A DNA stretch of 64,000 nt, from assembly GCF_018491765.1 (NCBI RefSeq), contig NZ_JABWCU010000014.1, forward strand, positions 62,001 through 126,000. Direction: 5' to 3'. The notes under the pieces were generated by a model. The model did no database searches and had not been told where the DNA came from. It was given only the letters and a program-made list of their open reading frames with translations. Numbering within the stretch: position 1 is the stretch's first letter; each line of letters starts with the position of its first letter. Both the position numbers and the translations under genes were made by a program. Below, in pieces: positions 26,698 to 34,686 of this stretch. Source of the stretch: Novosphingobium profundi (GTDB lineage: Bacteria; Pseudomonadota; Alphaproteobacteria; Sphingomonadales; Sphingomonadaceae).

Positions 26698-27146
26698 ATC
26701 TCACTCTCGCCCAGGCCCAGGGCGTAATCGCGGCGGCGCTGGCCGCCGCGCGCGAACAGGGCGCCAAGCCACTTGCGGTCGTCGTCCTCGACGCCGGGGC
26801 GCACCCGGTCGCCTTCGCGCGCGAGGACGGGGCAAGCCTGTTCCGCTTCGACATCGCCCGCGCCAAGGCGACCGGCGCGCTCGGCATGGGTGTCGACACC
26901 GGTCTCATCGCGGCGCGCGCGCGGGAGAACCCGGTTTTCTTCCAGAGCCTTGCCGGCGCCGTGGGGGGACAGATCGCGTTCTCGCCGGGCGGCGTGGTGA
27001 TCCGCGCGGCCGACGGCAGTGCGCTCGGTTCGGTCGGCATCAGTGGTGATACCGGGGAATGCGACGAGGCTTGCGCCAGGGCCGGTGTCGCGGCCGTGTT
27101 CCCCGCCGAACTTCGCGCCGAATTTCCCAAGGAGACCCAGTCGTGA
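26694..27146 (+). CDS. GlcG/HbpS-like heme-binding family protein
   Basis: 150 residues, one GlcG/HbpS domain (LTLAQAQGVIAAALAAAREQG start, then LAVVVLDAGAHPVAFAREDGA and SPGGVVIR, GSVGISG). The fold binds heme in some members, but many are encoded in catabolic operons with unknown roles. Cytoplasmic by sequence, no signal. It overlaps the hydroxylase stop by four bases and its own stop overlaps the dioxygenase start, so it is firmly part of the pathway unit. An accessory or small isomerase-like role is possible. Confidence 0.85.
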   Translation: MNLTLAQAQGVIAAALAAAREQGAKPLAVVVLDAGAHPVAFAREDGASLFRFDIARAKATGALGMGVDTGLIAARARENPVFFQSLAGAVGGQIAFSPGGVVIRAADGSALGSVGISGDTGECDEACARAGVAAVFPAELRAEFPKETQS

Positions 27147-28033
27147 CCATCCGCCTGCGCAGCATCGAACTCGCGCTTCCCGATCCCGCCGCCGCCGCGG
27201 CCTTCATGACGCAGATCTGGGGCATGGCCGAGGCCGGGACCCGGGGTTCCACGCAATACCTGCGCGGATCGGGCCCCTATCCCTACCTCGTCGCCTTCGA
27301 CCGTGCCGAGGACGAATACGTGCGCTCGACCACCTTCGTGTGCGACGAGGACGAACTTGCCGCGCTCACGCAGCGAGCCGCGAAGGCCGGCTGGCCCTGG
27401 CGTTCGGTCACCTCGCAAGACCTGGGTGGCGGGCACGGCATCGAACTCGAGATGCCCGAAGGCGTGCTGCTGCGCTTTCTGGCGGACAGCGAGGACGCGG
27501 CGCCGCTCGTCGGGCGTGACCTGCCGGTCAAGCTCACCCACGTGGTGTTCAACGCGGCCGATGCCGAGGCGGTCGGCGACGCCGCCGAAGCGGTGCTCGG
27601 CTTCAAGGTTTCCGACCGCACCAAGGGGATGGTCTTCGTGCGCTGCAACGAGAGCCACCACTCCACCGCTTTCGCGCGCGCCGGTTTCACCAGCCTCAAC
27701 CACATCGCCTTCGAGATGGAGGACATCGACGCGGTCATGCGCGGGATCGGGCGCCTTCGCGATCACGCCCAGACCCCGGCCTGGGGCCCGGGTCGCCATG
27801 GCCCCGGCGCCAATGTCTATGCCTACTACATCGCGCCGTTCGGCCCGGTGATCGAATTCTCGACCGCGGTCGAGAAGGTCCCCGAGGACTACAAGGTCGG
27901 TGCGCCCGAGGACTGGACCTGGCCGGAGGGCCGGATTGACCAGTGGGGCCTGTCGGACAAGGATTTCGACGGTTTGCGCCAGGCCGAGGAGCGCTTCCGC
28001 TTCCGCCGGACCTGGACGCCCGAAGTCGCCTGA
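27143..28033 (+). CDS. Type I extradiol ring-cleavage dioxygenase (VOC family)
   Basis: 296 residues, two vicinal-oxygen-chelate modules, the build of catechol 2,3-dioxygenases. The C-terminal module carries the metal triad: H133 (KLTHVVF), H187 (LNHIAFE) and E238 (VIEFS), plus the family pattern GRHGPGANVYAYY before it (usual form HGxxNxxFFY). It should open a catechol ring next to the diol using Fe(II) and O2. With the hydroxylase upstream and an FAH hydrolase downstream it forms a meta-cleavage route. GTG start at 27143 overlaps the HbpS-like gene stop, and a GGAG lies ten bases upstream. The catechol substrate is not known. Confidence 0.85.
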   Translation: MTIRLRSIELALPDPAAAAAFMTQIWGMAEAGTRGSTQYLRGSGPYPYLVAFDRAEDEYVRSTTFVCDEDELAALTQRAAKAGWPWRSVTSQDLGGGHGIELEMPEGVLLRFLADSEDAAPLVGRDLPVKLTHVVFNAADAEAVGDAAEAVLGFKVSDRTKGMVFVRCNESHHSTAFARAGFTSLNHIAFEMEDIDAVMRGIGRLRDHAQTPAWGPGRHGPGANVYAYYIAPFGPVIEFSTAVEKVPEDYKVGAPEDWTWPEGRIDQWGLSDKDFDGLRQAEERFRFRRTWTPEVA

Positions 28034-28086
28034 TCGCTCTGCCGAATACCAGGAATGCCAAAGAAACGCCCCCGGAGTACCCTTCC

Positions 28087-28920
28087 ATGACCCAGTACAT
28101 CAGTTTCACCCGCCCCGACGGCACCGCCAGTTTCGGCCGGCTCGAGGGCGAGAACGTCGTCGATCTCGGCGCTGCGGGCGCAGACGCCTACCTCAAGGAT
28201 GCGCTGGCGGACGATCTCGCGGCCCTGCCTGCGACGGGCACCATCGCGCGCACGGCGGTGACGCTGCTGCCGGTCGTGCCCAACCCGGGCAAGATCCTGT
28301 GCGTGGGCCTCAATTACGCCACCCACGTCGCCGAGACCGGGCGCGAGCAGAAGGAGCATCCCGCGATCTTCACCCGCTGGGCCGACAGCCTGATCGCCGA
28401 TGGTGCGCCGATGGTGCGTCCGCCGGAGAGCGTGCGCTTCGACTACGAGGGCGAACTGGCCGTCATCATCGGCAAGGGCGGGCGTCGTATCGCGCCCGCG
28501 GACGCCTGGGCGCACGTCGCGGGCTATGCGCCCTTCAACGACGGCTCGATCCGCGACTGGCAGCGCCACAACATCCAGTTCACGCCCGGCAAGACCTGGC
28601 CCGGCACCGGGGGCTTCGGGCCCGCGATGATCCCGGCCGGCGAAGTCGAGGACCTCGCCGCCCAGCGCGTCCAGACCCGCGTCAACGGCGAACTGGTGCA
28701 GGACCAGCCGATCTCCGACATGATCTGGGACATCCCCACGGTCATCGCCTACTGCTCGACCTTCGTCGAACTCCAGCCCGGCGACGTGATCGCCAGCGGC
28801 ACGCCTGGCGGCGTGGGCGACAAGCGCAAGCCCCCGCTCTATCTCAAGGCGGGTGACACGGTGGAGATTTCGGTGGGCGTGATCGGTACGCTCTCCAACC
28901 CCGTCGTCGACGAGGCTTGA
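28087..28920 (+). CDS. Fumarylacetoacetate hydrolase family protein
   Basis: 277 residues. The FAH catalytic domain begins about residue 65 with NPGKILCVGLNYATHVAETG. Metal ligands are in FDYEGELAVIIGKGGR (Glu-x-Glu) and the Asp of GYAPFNDGSIRDWQ. The TPGGVG loop near 240 is typical. Members hydrolyse or isomerise acylpyruvates and 2-hydroxy-dienoates from ring cleavage; this one most likely processes the product of the dioxygenase upstream. Last gene of the operon; a small hairpin follows at 28935. Confidence 0.88.
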   Translation: MTQYISFTRPDGTASFGRLEGENVVDLGAAGADAYLKDALADDLAALPATGTIARTAVTLLPVVPNPGKILCVGLNYATHVAETGREQKEHPAIFTRWADSLIADGAPMVRPPESVRFDYEGELAVIIGKGGRRIAPADAWAHVAGYAPFNDGSIRDWQRHNIQFTPGKTWPGTGGFGPAMIPAGEVEDLAAQRVQTRVNGELVQDQPISDMIWDIPTVIAYCSTFVELQPGDVIASGTPGGVGDKRKPPLYLKAGDTVEISVGVIGTLSNPVVDEA

Positions 28921-28934
28921 ACCCGTCTCGCTTC

Positions 28935-28952
28935 CTCCTCGGTCTCGAGGAG
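28935..28952. terminator. Short hairpin at end of aromatic operon
   Basis: CTCCTCG / CGAGGAG with a GTCT tetraloop, a perfect 7-bp stem 15 bases after the FAH stop, no T-run. Likely end of the operon or a transcript-stabilising stem. Confidence 0.45.
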
Positions 28953-28999
28953 ACGGCGTCAGGATAGGGCCAGGGTCGCGGTCTTAGCCTGACGCCGGC

Positions 29000-29014
29000 G
29001 GGGCGTGATGCCCC
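29000..29014. terminator. GC hairpin after the Lrp-type regulator
   Basis: GGGGC / GCCCC with a GTGAT loop, just past the stop of the minus-strand regulator. Short and without a T-run, so only weakly supported. Confidence 0.35.
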
Positions 29015-29017
29015 GTC

Positions 29018-29488
29018 TCAGCAGAATTCCAGCGGCAGCGCGGTGGTCTGCTTGAGCCCCTTCATGATGATGAAGCTGCGGACATTTTCGACGACATCGT
29101 CGCGCAGCCGGGTCGAGAGCAATTCGCTGAACGATTCGAGGTCGCGCGTGTGGACCTTGAGAATGAAGTCGAATTCGCCGGTGGTGTAGTCGCACGAGAG
29201 TATCTCGTCGAGCGCCATGACCTTGGCGTGGAAGGCGCGTTCGGCCTCCACGCTCTGCGAGCGCAGCCGGATCGCGATGAAGGCCGAGATGCCCAGGTTC
29301 AGCCGCTGTGGTTCGAGGATTGCGGCGGTCTTGCGGATGTAGCCGTCGTCCTTGAGCCGTTGCAGGCGGCGCGAGCACTGCGAGGGCGAGAGGTGGACCC
29401 GGCCGCTCAGCTCGCTGGGGCCCAGGTCCCCCTCGTCCTGAAGGTGCTCGAGGATGCGGCGATCGAAGCTGTCGAGCTTGTCTTTCAT
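29018..29488 (-). CDS. Lrp/AsnC family transcriptional regulator
   Basis: 156 residues. HTH: LDSFDRRILEHLQDEGDLGPSELSGRVHLSPSQCSRRLQRLKDDGYI (about 5-51), then the RAM/ACT-like effector domain (65-150) with CDYTTGEFDFILKV. It is divergent from the aromatic aminotransferase gene, with 187 bases between, so it probably responds to an amino acid and controls that gene and itself. A 25-base dyad lies between them at 29579. Confidence 0.92.
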   Translation of the reverse strand: MKDKLDSFDRRILEHLQDEGDLGPSELSGRVHLSPSQCSRRLQRLKDDGYIRKTAAILEPQRLNLGISAFIAIRLRSQSVEAERAFHAKVMALDEILSCDYTTGEFDFILKVHTRDLESFSELLSTRLRDDVVENVRSFIIMKGLKQTTALPLEFC

Positions 29489-29578
29489 GGGCGGGGTCCT
29501 TGCGATCGGGCGCGCGGCGATGGGGCCGGGTTCGAACCTGATGGCGAAAATGATCGCACTTTTGGATAATCATGCAAC

Positions 29579-29603
29579 CGATTTGTGATCTGGTGGCAAA
29601 TCG
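29579..29603. promoter_or_regulatory. Inverted repeat between Lrp-type regulator and aminotransferase
   Basis: CGATTTG (29579-29585) and CAAATCG (29597-29603), perfect 7-bp arms spaced by 11 bases, in the divergent promoter region. A candidate site for the adjacent regulator; not a close match to the E. coli Lrp consensus. Confidence 0.35.
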
Positions 29604-29675
29604 CGCGTAGAACGCACACCTCGTGCGGGCCCGGCGGACTATGACGTGCTCCTGTTCCATTCCACAGGATGTCGC

Positions 29676-30866
29676 ATGTCTCTCCGCTTTCTCACGCCCC
29701 AGCCCGCCGACCCGCTGCTCGCGATGATCGCGGCTTTCGCGCAGGATCCCCGCCCCCACCGCATCGACCTTTCGGTCGGCGTCTACCGCGACGAGGCGGG
29801 GCGCACTCCGGTGCTGCAGGCAGTAAAGGAAGCCGAGCAGCGTCTGGTCGAAGCGCAGGCGAGCAAGTCCTATCTGGGGCCAGAGGGCGATCACGCCTTC
29901 GTCGAGGCGCTCGTCCCGACCGTGTTCGGGACAGCACCCGGCGTGTTCGTCGAAGGGTTGCAGACCCCGGGTGGCACCGGCGCGCTGCGCGTCGCGGCCG
30001 AACTCCTGGCTCTGGGCGGGCAGGGGCGCACCGTCTGGCTGGGCCTGCCGACCTGGTCCAATCACGCCCCCGTGCTGCGGGCGGCGGGCCTCGCCTTGCG
30101 CACGTTCCCGCAGGTTGACGTGGCATCGCAGGCTTTCGACCTGCCCGCGACACTCGCGGCGCTCGAGCAGGCCCGCGCGGGCGACGTGCTCGTCCTCCAG
30201 GCCTGCTGCCACAACCCGACGGGGATCGATCCCGAGCCCCACGAATGGCGACAGGTGGCCGAATGTGCCGCGCGGCGCGGGCTGATCGTGCTGCTCGACA
30301 TGGCTTACCAGGGCCTTGGCGAAGGGCTCGAGGAGGATGCGACCCTGCTGCGCGAATTCGTCGCGCGGGTCCCCGAGGTGCTCGTGGCCTACTCGTGCAA
30401 CAAGAACTTCGCGCTCTACCGCGACCGGGTCGGTGCGTTCTTCATCGCCAGCCATTCGGCCACGTGCAGCACCAACGCCCGCAGCAACGCGCTGGCTCTG
30501 GTGCGCGCGATGTGGTCGATGCCGCCCGACCATGGCGCCGCGGTGGTGCGCACGATCCTGCACGATCCGCGCCTGGAGGCGCTCTGGCGCCGTGAACTCG
30601 ATGCGATGCGCGACCGGATCGCAGCCGTGCGCGGAGCGCTGGGCACGCACCATGCCGCACCGGCATTGTCGCTCGGGGCGATCGCCGGGCAGAAGGGGAT
30701 GTTCGCGACGTTGCCGCTGTCGGCCGAGGTGATCACGCGTCTTCGCGGGGACCATGGCGTCTATCTCGCGCCGGGCGGGCGGGCCAACCTCGCCGGGCTG
30801 CCGCTGGGAGCGGTCGACCGCTTCGTTGCCGCGCTCGAGGACGTGCTGGCGTGTCAGGCGGCGTGA
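29676..30866 (+). CDS. Aromatic amino acid aminotransferase (TyrB/AspC-like, class I)
   Basis: 396 residues. Swaps the amino group between aromatic or acidic amino acids and 2-oxoacids with PLP. Features: IDLSVGVYRDEAGRTPVL, KSYLGPEGD, CCHNPTGIDP (usual CCHNPTG), DMAYQGLGEG and the Schiff-base region SCNKNFALYRDRVG with K243. These match the Ia subgroup shared by AspC and TyrB; its place beside a Lrp-type regulator and an aromatic operon favours TyrB-like use. In the SCNKNF motif an Asn stands where AspC has Ser. Start ATG at 29676; the upstream ATG at 29646 would add ten unlike residues. Its stop overlaps the next gene. Confidence 0.9.
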   Translation: MSLRFLTPQPADPLLAMIAAFAQDPRPHRIDLSVGVYRDEAGRTPVLQAVKEAEQRLVEAQASKSYLGPEGDHAFVEALVPTVFGTAPGVFVEGLQTPGGTGALRVAAELLALGGQGRTVWLGLPTWSNHAPVLRAAGLALRTFPQVDVASQAFDLPATLAALEQARAGDVLVLQACCHNPTGIDPEPHEWRQVAECAARRGLIVLLDMAYQGLGEGLEEDATLLREFVARVPEVLVAYSCNKNFALYRDRVGAFFIASHSATCSTNARSNALALVRAMWSMPPDHGAAVVRTILHDPRLEALWRRELDAMRDRIAAVRGALGTHHAAPALSLGAIAGQKGMFATLPLSAEVITRLRGDHGVYLAPGGRANLAGLPLGAVDRFVAALEDVLACQAA

Positions 30867-31852
30867 TGCCGGGAGCGCGTGCGCCGCGCATCGCGGTCTT
30901 CGGCGCGGGCTCGGTGGGGGCGCTGGTGGCCGGGCGCCTGGCGGCGGCGGGTCGGCAGGTCACGCTCGTCGCGCGCGGTAGCCGCCTTGCGGACGTTCGT
31001 GCGAACGGCGTGCGCCTGGCGGACGAGGGCGGACCGGTTTCCCGCATCGAGGTTGCGGCCTGCGCTGCGGATGAGGCCGGGGTGCACGACATCGTCTTCA
31101 TCGCGCTCAAGGGCGGCGACGTTCCGGCCGCGCGCGCGGACATCGCGCGCCTTGTCGGGCCTGCGACCCTGGTGGTGCCGCTGCTGAATGGCATTCCCTG
31201 GTGGTACCGCCAACCGACCGGCACGGCTCCGGTGCGCGCGGTCGACCCCGAGGGCGCGCTGGCCCTGAGTTTCGCGCCCGAACGCCTTGCGGGTGCGGTC
31301 CTGTTCCTTACCAGCGCATTGCACGCGGACGGAGTGGTTCACGTAAGGGGACGGCCGCGCATCGTGGTGGGACCGGTGGTCGAGGGGAACGGTCGCGCGC
31401 TCGAAGGGCTCGCGGCGGTTTTCGCGGGGTCGGGCATCGATCTTGCCCTTGTGCCCGACGTGCGCGCCGACATGTGGAGCAAGGTCGCGCTCAACCTCGC
31501 CACCAATCCGCTTTCGGTGGTGGCCGAGGCGACGCTGGAGGCGCAGTTCCACGATCCGGCGCTGCTGGCGGTGGTGCGGCAGGTTCTCGAGGAAGTGCTT
31601 GCGCTGGCGCGCGCCGAGGGTTGCGAGCCCCGTCTCGGACTTGAGGAGATGATCGCCGTCGGCGCGCGGCAAGGGCCGTTCCGCACCTCGATGGCCCAGG
31701 ATTTCGCGGCGGGTCGTGCGCTCGAGCTCGGGGCGATCTGCGGCTCGGTGTTCGAACTGGCCGAGGAGGCGGGCATGGCAATGCCCGTCGCGCGCGCGCT
31801 TCACGACCTTTGCGCCTTCAAGGCCGCGCGGCGGGCCTGCGCGTCGGCCTGA
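30866..31852 (+). CDS. Ketopantoate reductase-like 2-dehydropantoate 2-reductase
   Basis: 328 residues. The nucleotide-binding start IAVFGAGSVGALVAGRLAAAGRQVTLVAR, FIALKGGDVP and the C-terminal helical domain with WSKVALNLATNPLSVV (Lys and Asn of the ApbA/PanE active site) are intact. PanE reduces 2-dehydropantoate with NADPH for coenzyme A synthesis, but many paralogues act on other 2-oxoacids. Encoded directly behind an aminotransferase, this copy may reduce an aromatic or branched 2-oxoacid instead. Start could be GTG at 30851, GTG at 30863 or ATG at 30866; the last shares an A with the upstream stop. Confidence 0.83.
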   Translation: MPGARAPRIAVFGAGSVGALVAGRLAAAGRQVTLVARGSRLADVRANGVRLADEGGPVSRIEVAACAADEAGVHDIVFIALKGGDVPAARADIARLVGPATLVVPLLNGIPWWYRQPTGTAPVRAVDPEGALALSFAPERLAGAVLFLTSALHADGVVHVRGRPRIVVGPVVEGNGRALEGLAAVFAGSGIDLALVPDVRADMWSKVALNLATNPLSVVAEATLEAQFHDPALLAVVRQVLEEVLALARAEGCEPRLGLEEMIAVGARQGPFRTSMAQDFAAGRALELGAICGSVFELAEEAGMAMPVARALHDLCAFKAARRACASA

Positions 31853-31859
31853 AGCGGCT

Positions 31860-31893
31860 CGGGCGGCGGCTCCCGCGGGGAAGCCGCCGCCCG
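31860..31893. terminator. Perfect 12-bp hairpin between convergent genes
   Basis: CGGGCGGCGGCT (31860-31871) and AGCCGCCGCCCG (31882-31893) pair perfectly with a 10-base loop, between the reductase gene and the convergent PQQ dehydrogenase. No T-run on either side. Confidence 0.6.
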
Positions 31894-31926
31894 GATAGCG
31901 CCGCCTGATGTGTCCCGAACGGATGT

Positions 31927-31960
31927 GGGCCAGTATCAGGCGCGGGCCAGTATCAGGCGC
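31927..31960. repeat. 17-bp tandem duplication at the 3' end of the PQQ dehydrogenase gene
   Basis: GGGCCAGTATCAGGCGC occurs twice with no gap (31927-31943, 31944-31960). The TGA stop of the minus-strand gene lies inside the copy that is translated first, so the duplication does not change the product. Confidence 0.85.
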
Positions 31961-34382
31961 TCGGCAGCGCATAGGCGACGAGGTAGTCGCCCGTCTTCGT
32001 GCCGAGGCCGCCGTGGCCGCCTGCCGCGATCAGCACGTACTGCTTGCCGTGGACCGAATAGGTCATCGGCGTGGCCTGTCCGCCTGCGGGGAGCTTGACT
32101 TGCCAGAGCACCTTGCCGGTCTTCTCGTCGATCGCGCGGAACATGTCGTCGGCGGTCGCGGCGATGAAGTCGACGCCGCCGGCGGTCACCATGTTGCCGC
32201 CGATGTTGAACACGCCGGTCGGCAGCGGCAGGTTCGTGTGGGTACCGCCCAGGCCCGTCGCGCGGGTGTCGCCGATGGGGTGCTGCCACACGATCTTGTG
32301 CGTGACGAGGTCGATGGCGGTGAGCGTGCCCCATGGCGGCGGGTTGCAGGGCACTCCGATCGGGTTGAGCCAGGGATGGACCTTGCCGACGTAAGGCGTG
32401 CCGTACTGCGGGGCGAGGCTGCCGCCGATCTTGGGCTCGTTGCCCGAGCCGTCCCAGGGCGGCACGTCGCCGTTCTTGACGTAGGGCTCACGCGGCTTGA
32501 GCGTGATCAGGAACGGAATGTAGTTGGAGTTCGCGATCAGCAGCTTGTGCACCGGATCGATGGTCGCGCCGTGCCAGTCGATCACGCCGTCGAAGGCGGG
32601 GTAGACGATCGTCTGCTTGAGCTGGGGCGGCGTGAACTGACCCTTGTAGTACGATTGCCGGAACTGGATGCGGCACATCATCTGGTCGACAGGTGTCGCG
32701 CCCCACAGGTGATTCTCGACGAGGTCGGCCGGGGTGACCGAGGGCATGCCCACCGGATAGGGCTGCGTGGGCGAGAGACGGTCACCGGGCACCCCATTGG
32801 TCAGGACCTTCTTCTCGATGGTCTTCACGATGGGCTTGCCGGTGCGCCGGTCGAGCACGAAGAACTCGCCACGCTTGTTCGACTGGACGAGCGCGGGGAC
32901 CATCTTCCCGTTTACCGGCAGGTCGACGAGCGAGGGGCCGATCGGCAGGTCGAAGTCCCAGACGTCGTGATGGACGGTCTGGTAGTGCCACTTGGGCGCG
33001 CCGGTGGTGATGTCGAGCGCGACGATCGAGGAACTGTACGCGTCGTCGAACGGCCGACGATTGCCGCCGAAATAGTCGGGCGTGGCGTTGCCGGTGCCCA
33101 GGTACACGGTATCGGTCTCGGGGTCGGCGGTGTAGACGCCCCAGGCGTTGGGCGTGCCGCGCGTGAGCACGGTCTTGTCACCGGGCTTGATCACCGTGTC
33201 GGGATGGCCCACGTCCCAGGCCCAGACGATCGCGCCGGTCACCGGATCGAAAGCGCGCACGGCGCCGGAAGGCTCGTTCTCGGCCTGGTTGTCGTAGATC
33301 CAGCCGCCCAGGATCATGCGGTCGTGCAGCACCAGCGGGGGCGAGGTGACGAAGTGGAAGCCGGCCGGAACGTGGCCGAGGTACTTGGTCAGGTTGATGA
33401 AACCGTGCTCGCCGAAGTCCTCGCAGGGCTTGCCGGTCTCGGCGTCGAGCGCGACCACGCGCGCGTCGAGCACGGGCGAGAGAATGCGGTTCTGGCACGC
33501 CTTGCCGGACACCTTTCCGGCGGGGGCCTTGTAATAGGCGACCCCGCGGCAGGCGAGGTAGACGTCGGCATCGGTGTTGGCGTGGGGATCGAACTTCCAC
33601 TTGATCTTGCCGGTCGCCGGGTCGAGCGCCTCGACCCAGGAATGGCCGGTGCACACAAAGACGGTGTCGCCGACCTTGATCGGGGTGTTCTCGAAGTTGA
33701 ACTCGTGGCCGGCGTCGGTGCCGCCCTCGTCCTCGCCCGGGCGCATGTGATCGCCGGTCTCGGCGGTCCAGGCGACCTTGAGGTTCTGCACGTTGCCCGC
33801 GTTGATCTGGTCGAGCGGGGAGTAGCGATCGCCCTTGGGGGTGCGTCCGTAGAAAGGCCAGTCGGACGCGGGAATGGAGCTTGTGTCGTTCGCCGCGAAA
33901 TGGCGCATCTGCGCCGTTCCCGCGATGCCCGTGGGCTGGAGGAAGCCGGTGACGAGCACCGCGAGCGCGGCCAGCGTGGCCAGCGCCGGGCCGGCCCAGG
34001 CGAAGCGGGCGAGCGGGCGGCGGTCGGTGGCCGCCACGATGCCCCGGCGCACCCAGGGCAGGAGCAGCCAGATCGCGATCGCGGTGGGGGCCACCAGTCG
34101 CGGTTCGAGCCCCCAGCCGTTGAGCCCGACTTCGCCCAGTGCCCAGACGATCGTGCCCGCCAGCACCAGCGTGTAGAGCCACAGCGCTTCGTATCGTCGC
34201 ATCAGCGCCAGCGCTCCCGTACCGATCAGGCCGAGGCCTGCGATCAGGTAGTAGGGCGACCCGGACAGGGCGATGAGCCAGACGCCGCCGGCGGCAAGAG
34301 CCGCACCGACGAGCAGGCAGAGCGCGCCTGTGAACCAGGGCCGACGGCGCAGAGGCCGGTAACCGGCTGAGGCTGGGGGCAT
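31953..34382 (-). CDS. Membrane-bound PQQ-dependent dehydrogenase (glucose/quinate/shikimate family)
   Basis: 809 residues, the size of Gcd/QuiA-type enzymes. Five N-terminal membrane helices (about 15-140) are followed by an eight-bladed propeller in the periplasm. Typical blades read ASDWPFYGRTPKGDRYSPL, GDTVFVCTGHSWVEALDPAT, WHYQTVHHDVWDFDLP and GGNMVTAGGVDFIAA. It oxidises a sugar or cyclic polyol at the outer face of the membrane and gives electrons to ubiquinone, using PQQ and Ca2+ or another metal. No PQQ synthesis genes are in the window. Start ATG at 34382 has GGAGAAC upstream; the frame is open farther up. It is divergent from GH39, 304 bases apart, suggesting oxidation of released pentose or glucose. 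Confidence 0.92.
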   Translation of the reverse strand: MPPASAGYRPLRRRPWFTGALCLLVGAALAAGGVWLIALSGSPYYLIAGLGLIGTGALALMRRYEALWLYTLVLAGTIVWALGEVGLNGWGLEPRLVAPTAIAIWLLLPWVRRGIVAATDRRPLARFAWAGPALATLAALAVLVTGFLQPTGIAGTAQMRHFAANDTSSIPASDWPFYGRTPKGDRYSPLDQINAGNVQNLKVAWTAETGDHMRPGEDEGGTDAGHEFNFENTPIKVGDTVFVCTGHSWVEALDPATGKIKWKFDPHANTDADVYLACRGVAYYKAPAGKVSGKACQNRILSPVLDARVVALDAETGKPCEDFGEHGFINLTKYLGHVPAGFHFVTSPPLVLHDRMILGGWIYDNQAENEPSGAVRAFDPVTGAIVWAWDVGHPDTVIKPGDKTVLTRGTPNAWGVYTADPETDTVYLGTGNATPDYFGGNRRPFDDAYSSSIVALDITTGAPKWHYQTVHHDVWDFDLPIGPSLVDLPVNGKMVPALVQSNKRGEFFVLDRRTGKPIVKTIEKKVLTNGVPGDRLSPTQPYPVGMPSVTPADLVENHLWGATPVDQMMCRIQFRQSYYKGQFTPPQLKQTIVYPAFDGVIDWHGATIDPVHKLLIANSNYIPFLITLKPREPYVKNGDVPPWDGSGNEPKIGGSLAPQYGTPYVGKVHPWLNPIGVPCNPPPWGTLTAIDLVTHKIVWQHPIGDTRATGLGGTHTNLPLPTGVFNIGGNMVTAGGVDFIAATADDMFRAIDEKTGKVLWQVKLPAGGQATPMTYSVHGKQYVLIAAGGHGGLGTKTGDYLVAYALPSA

Positions 34383-34686
34383 GATAGTTCTCCTTGTCTC
34401 AGAGAATGCAGGTCGTCGCAAATCGTTGCCGGACAATCGAAAAAGGGCCAAACAGGAGGCAACCCCCGGAGACCCGGCTGGCAAGGTTCGGGGCAGGCGC
34501 ACCGGGAGAACCGGTCGAGCGGATCCTGGCGAAGGGGGGCAGACACCGTCGGCACGCGATGTGCGGTCTGGTCTCGTTATCGCTATCTTTGGTGCGTGTC
34601 CCATCGGTCGGATACTGTCCGAAACGCTGCTTGATCTACGCAATGATTGCGCTACCATTATGGCAAATCAGGGCGGAGGAGAGGGT
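34383..34686. promoter_or_regulatory. Divergent promoter region, PQQ dehydrogenase / GH39, with 13-bp palindrome
   Basis: The only clear element is CGCAATGATTGCG at 34639-34651, a perfect odd palindrome 36 bases before the GH39 start. It could be the operator for a sugar-responsive regulator, but no regulator gene is adjacent. Promoter hexamers cannot be set with confidence. Confidence 0.4.

Noticed and set aside
31908..34370. 820-codon open frame on the plus strand opposite the PQQ dehydrogenase
   Set aside because: Low-complexity Val/Gly/Arg/Asp composition caused by third-position GC; the minus strand holds a complete PQQ propeller with family motifs.
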